The translations under genes were made by a program, and so were the position numbers. Source: an uncultured bacterium (GTDB taxonomy: Bacteria; Cloacimonadota; Cloacimonadia; Cloacimonadales; Cloacimonadaceae). Taken from it: 5,988 nucleotides of DNA. This document shows positions 5,296-5,988 of this stretch, piece after piece (the first letter of the stretch is position 1; each line of letters begins with the position of its first letter). The stretch spans positions 1 through 5,988 of the forward strand of contig CALGPA010000106.1 of NCBI GenBank assembly GCA_937960795.1. The letters run 5' to 3'. The notes under the pieces are model-generated. The model was given only the letters and a program-made list of their open reading frames with translations, ran no database searches and had not been told where the DNA came from.

Positions 5296-5896
5296 GATAG
5301 TGGATTCGTTTTATGTAAAAAGCGCGGTGGAGCCCGCCGACTACCCCGCCTCTGCCTATGCGGAATTTGCCTTTGCGGGACGCAGCAATGTGGGAAAATC
5401 CTCTTTGATCAATCTCTTGACCAAGCATCACGGACTTGCCAAAACCTCCGGAACTCCGGGTAAGACGCGGCTCTTAAACTTCTTTTTGATCCGCTATAAG
5501 GTCGATGGCGTGGAAGAATCCGGCTTTATGCAATTTACCGATCTTCCCGGCTATGGCTTTGCCCAAGTGAGCCTCAAAGAGCAGGAAAAATGGCGGAAGA
5601 TGGTGAATAAATATTTTGAGCAGCGTCCTCAACTGAAGAGCATCTTCGTCCTGGTGGATATCCGCCATCCCGCGGATAAAAAGGACATCCTGATGCTGGA
5701 GATGCTCAGGCTGCGCGAGATTGATCATTGTGTGATCGCCACCAAAGCCGACAAGATCCCCAAGACAAAGCACAAGAAGGTGCTCAGTGATCTGGCAAAA
5801 GGGCTTGGACTCAGAGAAGAGGCGATCTTCCCGGTCTCCGCTCTCAAAAATACGGGGATGGAGCAGATTGCCAAATATCTGGAAAGCAGATTGTAG
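5288..5896 (+). CDS. engB: ribosome-biogenesis GTPase EngB (YihA/YsxC)
   Basis: TRAFAC-class GTPase needed for late 50S subunit assembly. 202 residues, typical for the family. The G motifs are complete: G1 GRSNVGKSS at 31-39, the G2 region with the family-typical TSGTPGKT at 53-60, G3 DLPGYG at 85-90, G4 TKAD at 152-155 and G5 SAL at 184-186. The ATG at 5288 lies inside the end of queD (8-nt overlap). No clear Shine-Dalgarno precedes it, so translation probably depends on ribosomes finishing queD. The start is supported by length and the usual short N-terminus before the G1 loop. It is followed after 29 nt by mnmG. Confidence 0.97.
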   Translation: MLRIVDSFYVKSAVEPADYPASAYAEFAFAGRSNVGKSSLINLLTKHHGLAKTSGTPGKTRLLNFFLIRYKVDGVEESGFMQFTDLPGYGFAQVSLKEQEKWRKMVNKYFEQRPQLKSIFVLVDIRHPADKKDILMLEMLRLREIDHCVIATKADKIPKTKHKKVLSDLAKGLGLREEAIFPVSALKNTGMEQIAKYLESRL

Positions 5897-5925
5897 CCAT
5901 TTCCACCCGCAAAAAGCAGTGAGAT

Positions 5926-5988
5926 ATGCATCAAAGATTTGATATCATTGTCATCGGCGCCGGGCATGCCGGGATCGAAGCAGCACTG
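5926..5988 (+). CDS. mnmG: MnmG (GidA) tRNA uridine-modification enzyme, N-terminus only
   Basis: The first 21 codons run to the window edge. FDIIVIGAGHAGIEAAL (residues 5-21) is the FAD-binding GxGxxG strand-loop-helix, with the GHAG wording characteristic of MnmG/GidA, which with MnmE installs the carboxymethylaminomethyl group on wobble uridine 34 of certain tRNAs. TrmFO usually reads GxGLAG, so it is less likely. The ribosome site is weak (GTGAG, 5919-5923). It continues the direction of engB and is probably in the same transcript. Confidence 0.82.
   Translation, partial: MHQRFDIIVIGAGHAGIEAAL

Overview
The window is bacterial chromosomal DNA with compact, mostly rightward genes. It looks like an uncultured anaerobe-type lineage. 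Candidatus Cloacimonadota or a similar phylum is a low-confidence guess from general impression, not from a search. Seven protein genes are supported. Two are cut by the window edges, and the sequence between the gene groups is rich in repeats and hairpins.

Left part (1-1310): a leftward gene for an N6-adenine DNA methyltransferase-type protein starts at 754 and runs off the left edge. Its visible C-terminal end consists of an in-frame 39-bp (13-codon) tandem repeat with palindromic arms. A gap of about 550 bp follows, holding a pair of 11-bp direct repeats with a competing inverted copy, a candidate sigma70-type promoter and a GC-rich leader hairpin.

Centre (1311-3532): three tightly coupled genes form an iron-sulfur cluster module. 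They encode an Rrf2/IscR-like regulator, a class I (IscS/NifS-type) cysteine desulfurase, and an IscU-type scaffold fused to a C-terminal MIP18/DUF59 domain. The first two genes overlap as ATGA, and the last two abut as TAGATG. The desulfurase would mobilise sulfur onto the scaffold, and the regulator, which has three cysteines, probably senses cluster status and controls the operon. The desulfurase differs from E. coli IscS at two important positions (the PLP-stacking His is Tyr, the substrate-carboxylate Arg is Lys), and the DUF59 domain lacks the family's conserved Cys. No HscA/HscB, ferredoxin or IscA gene is visible here.

Gap (3533-3982): a strong 38-nt hairpin, about four copies of a 51-bp tandem repeat, and a terminator-like hairpin. 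I see no convincing gene.

Right part (3983-5988): corA (Mg2+/Co2+ channel), queD (queuosine precursor synthesis), engB (ribosome-assembly GTPase) and the first 21 codons of mnmG (tRNA wobble-uridine modification) lie in one direction. Gaps are 8 nt, an 8-nt overlap and 29 nt, so at least corA-queD-engB look like one operon of ordinary housekeeping genes.
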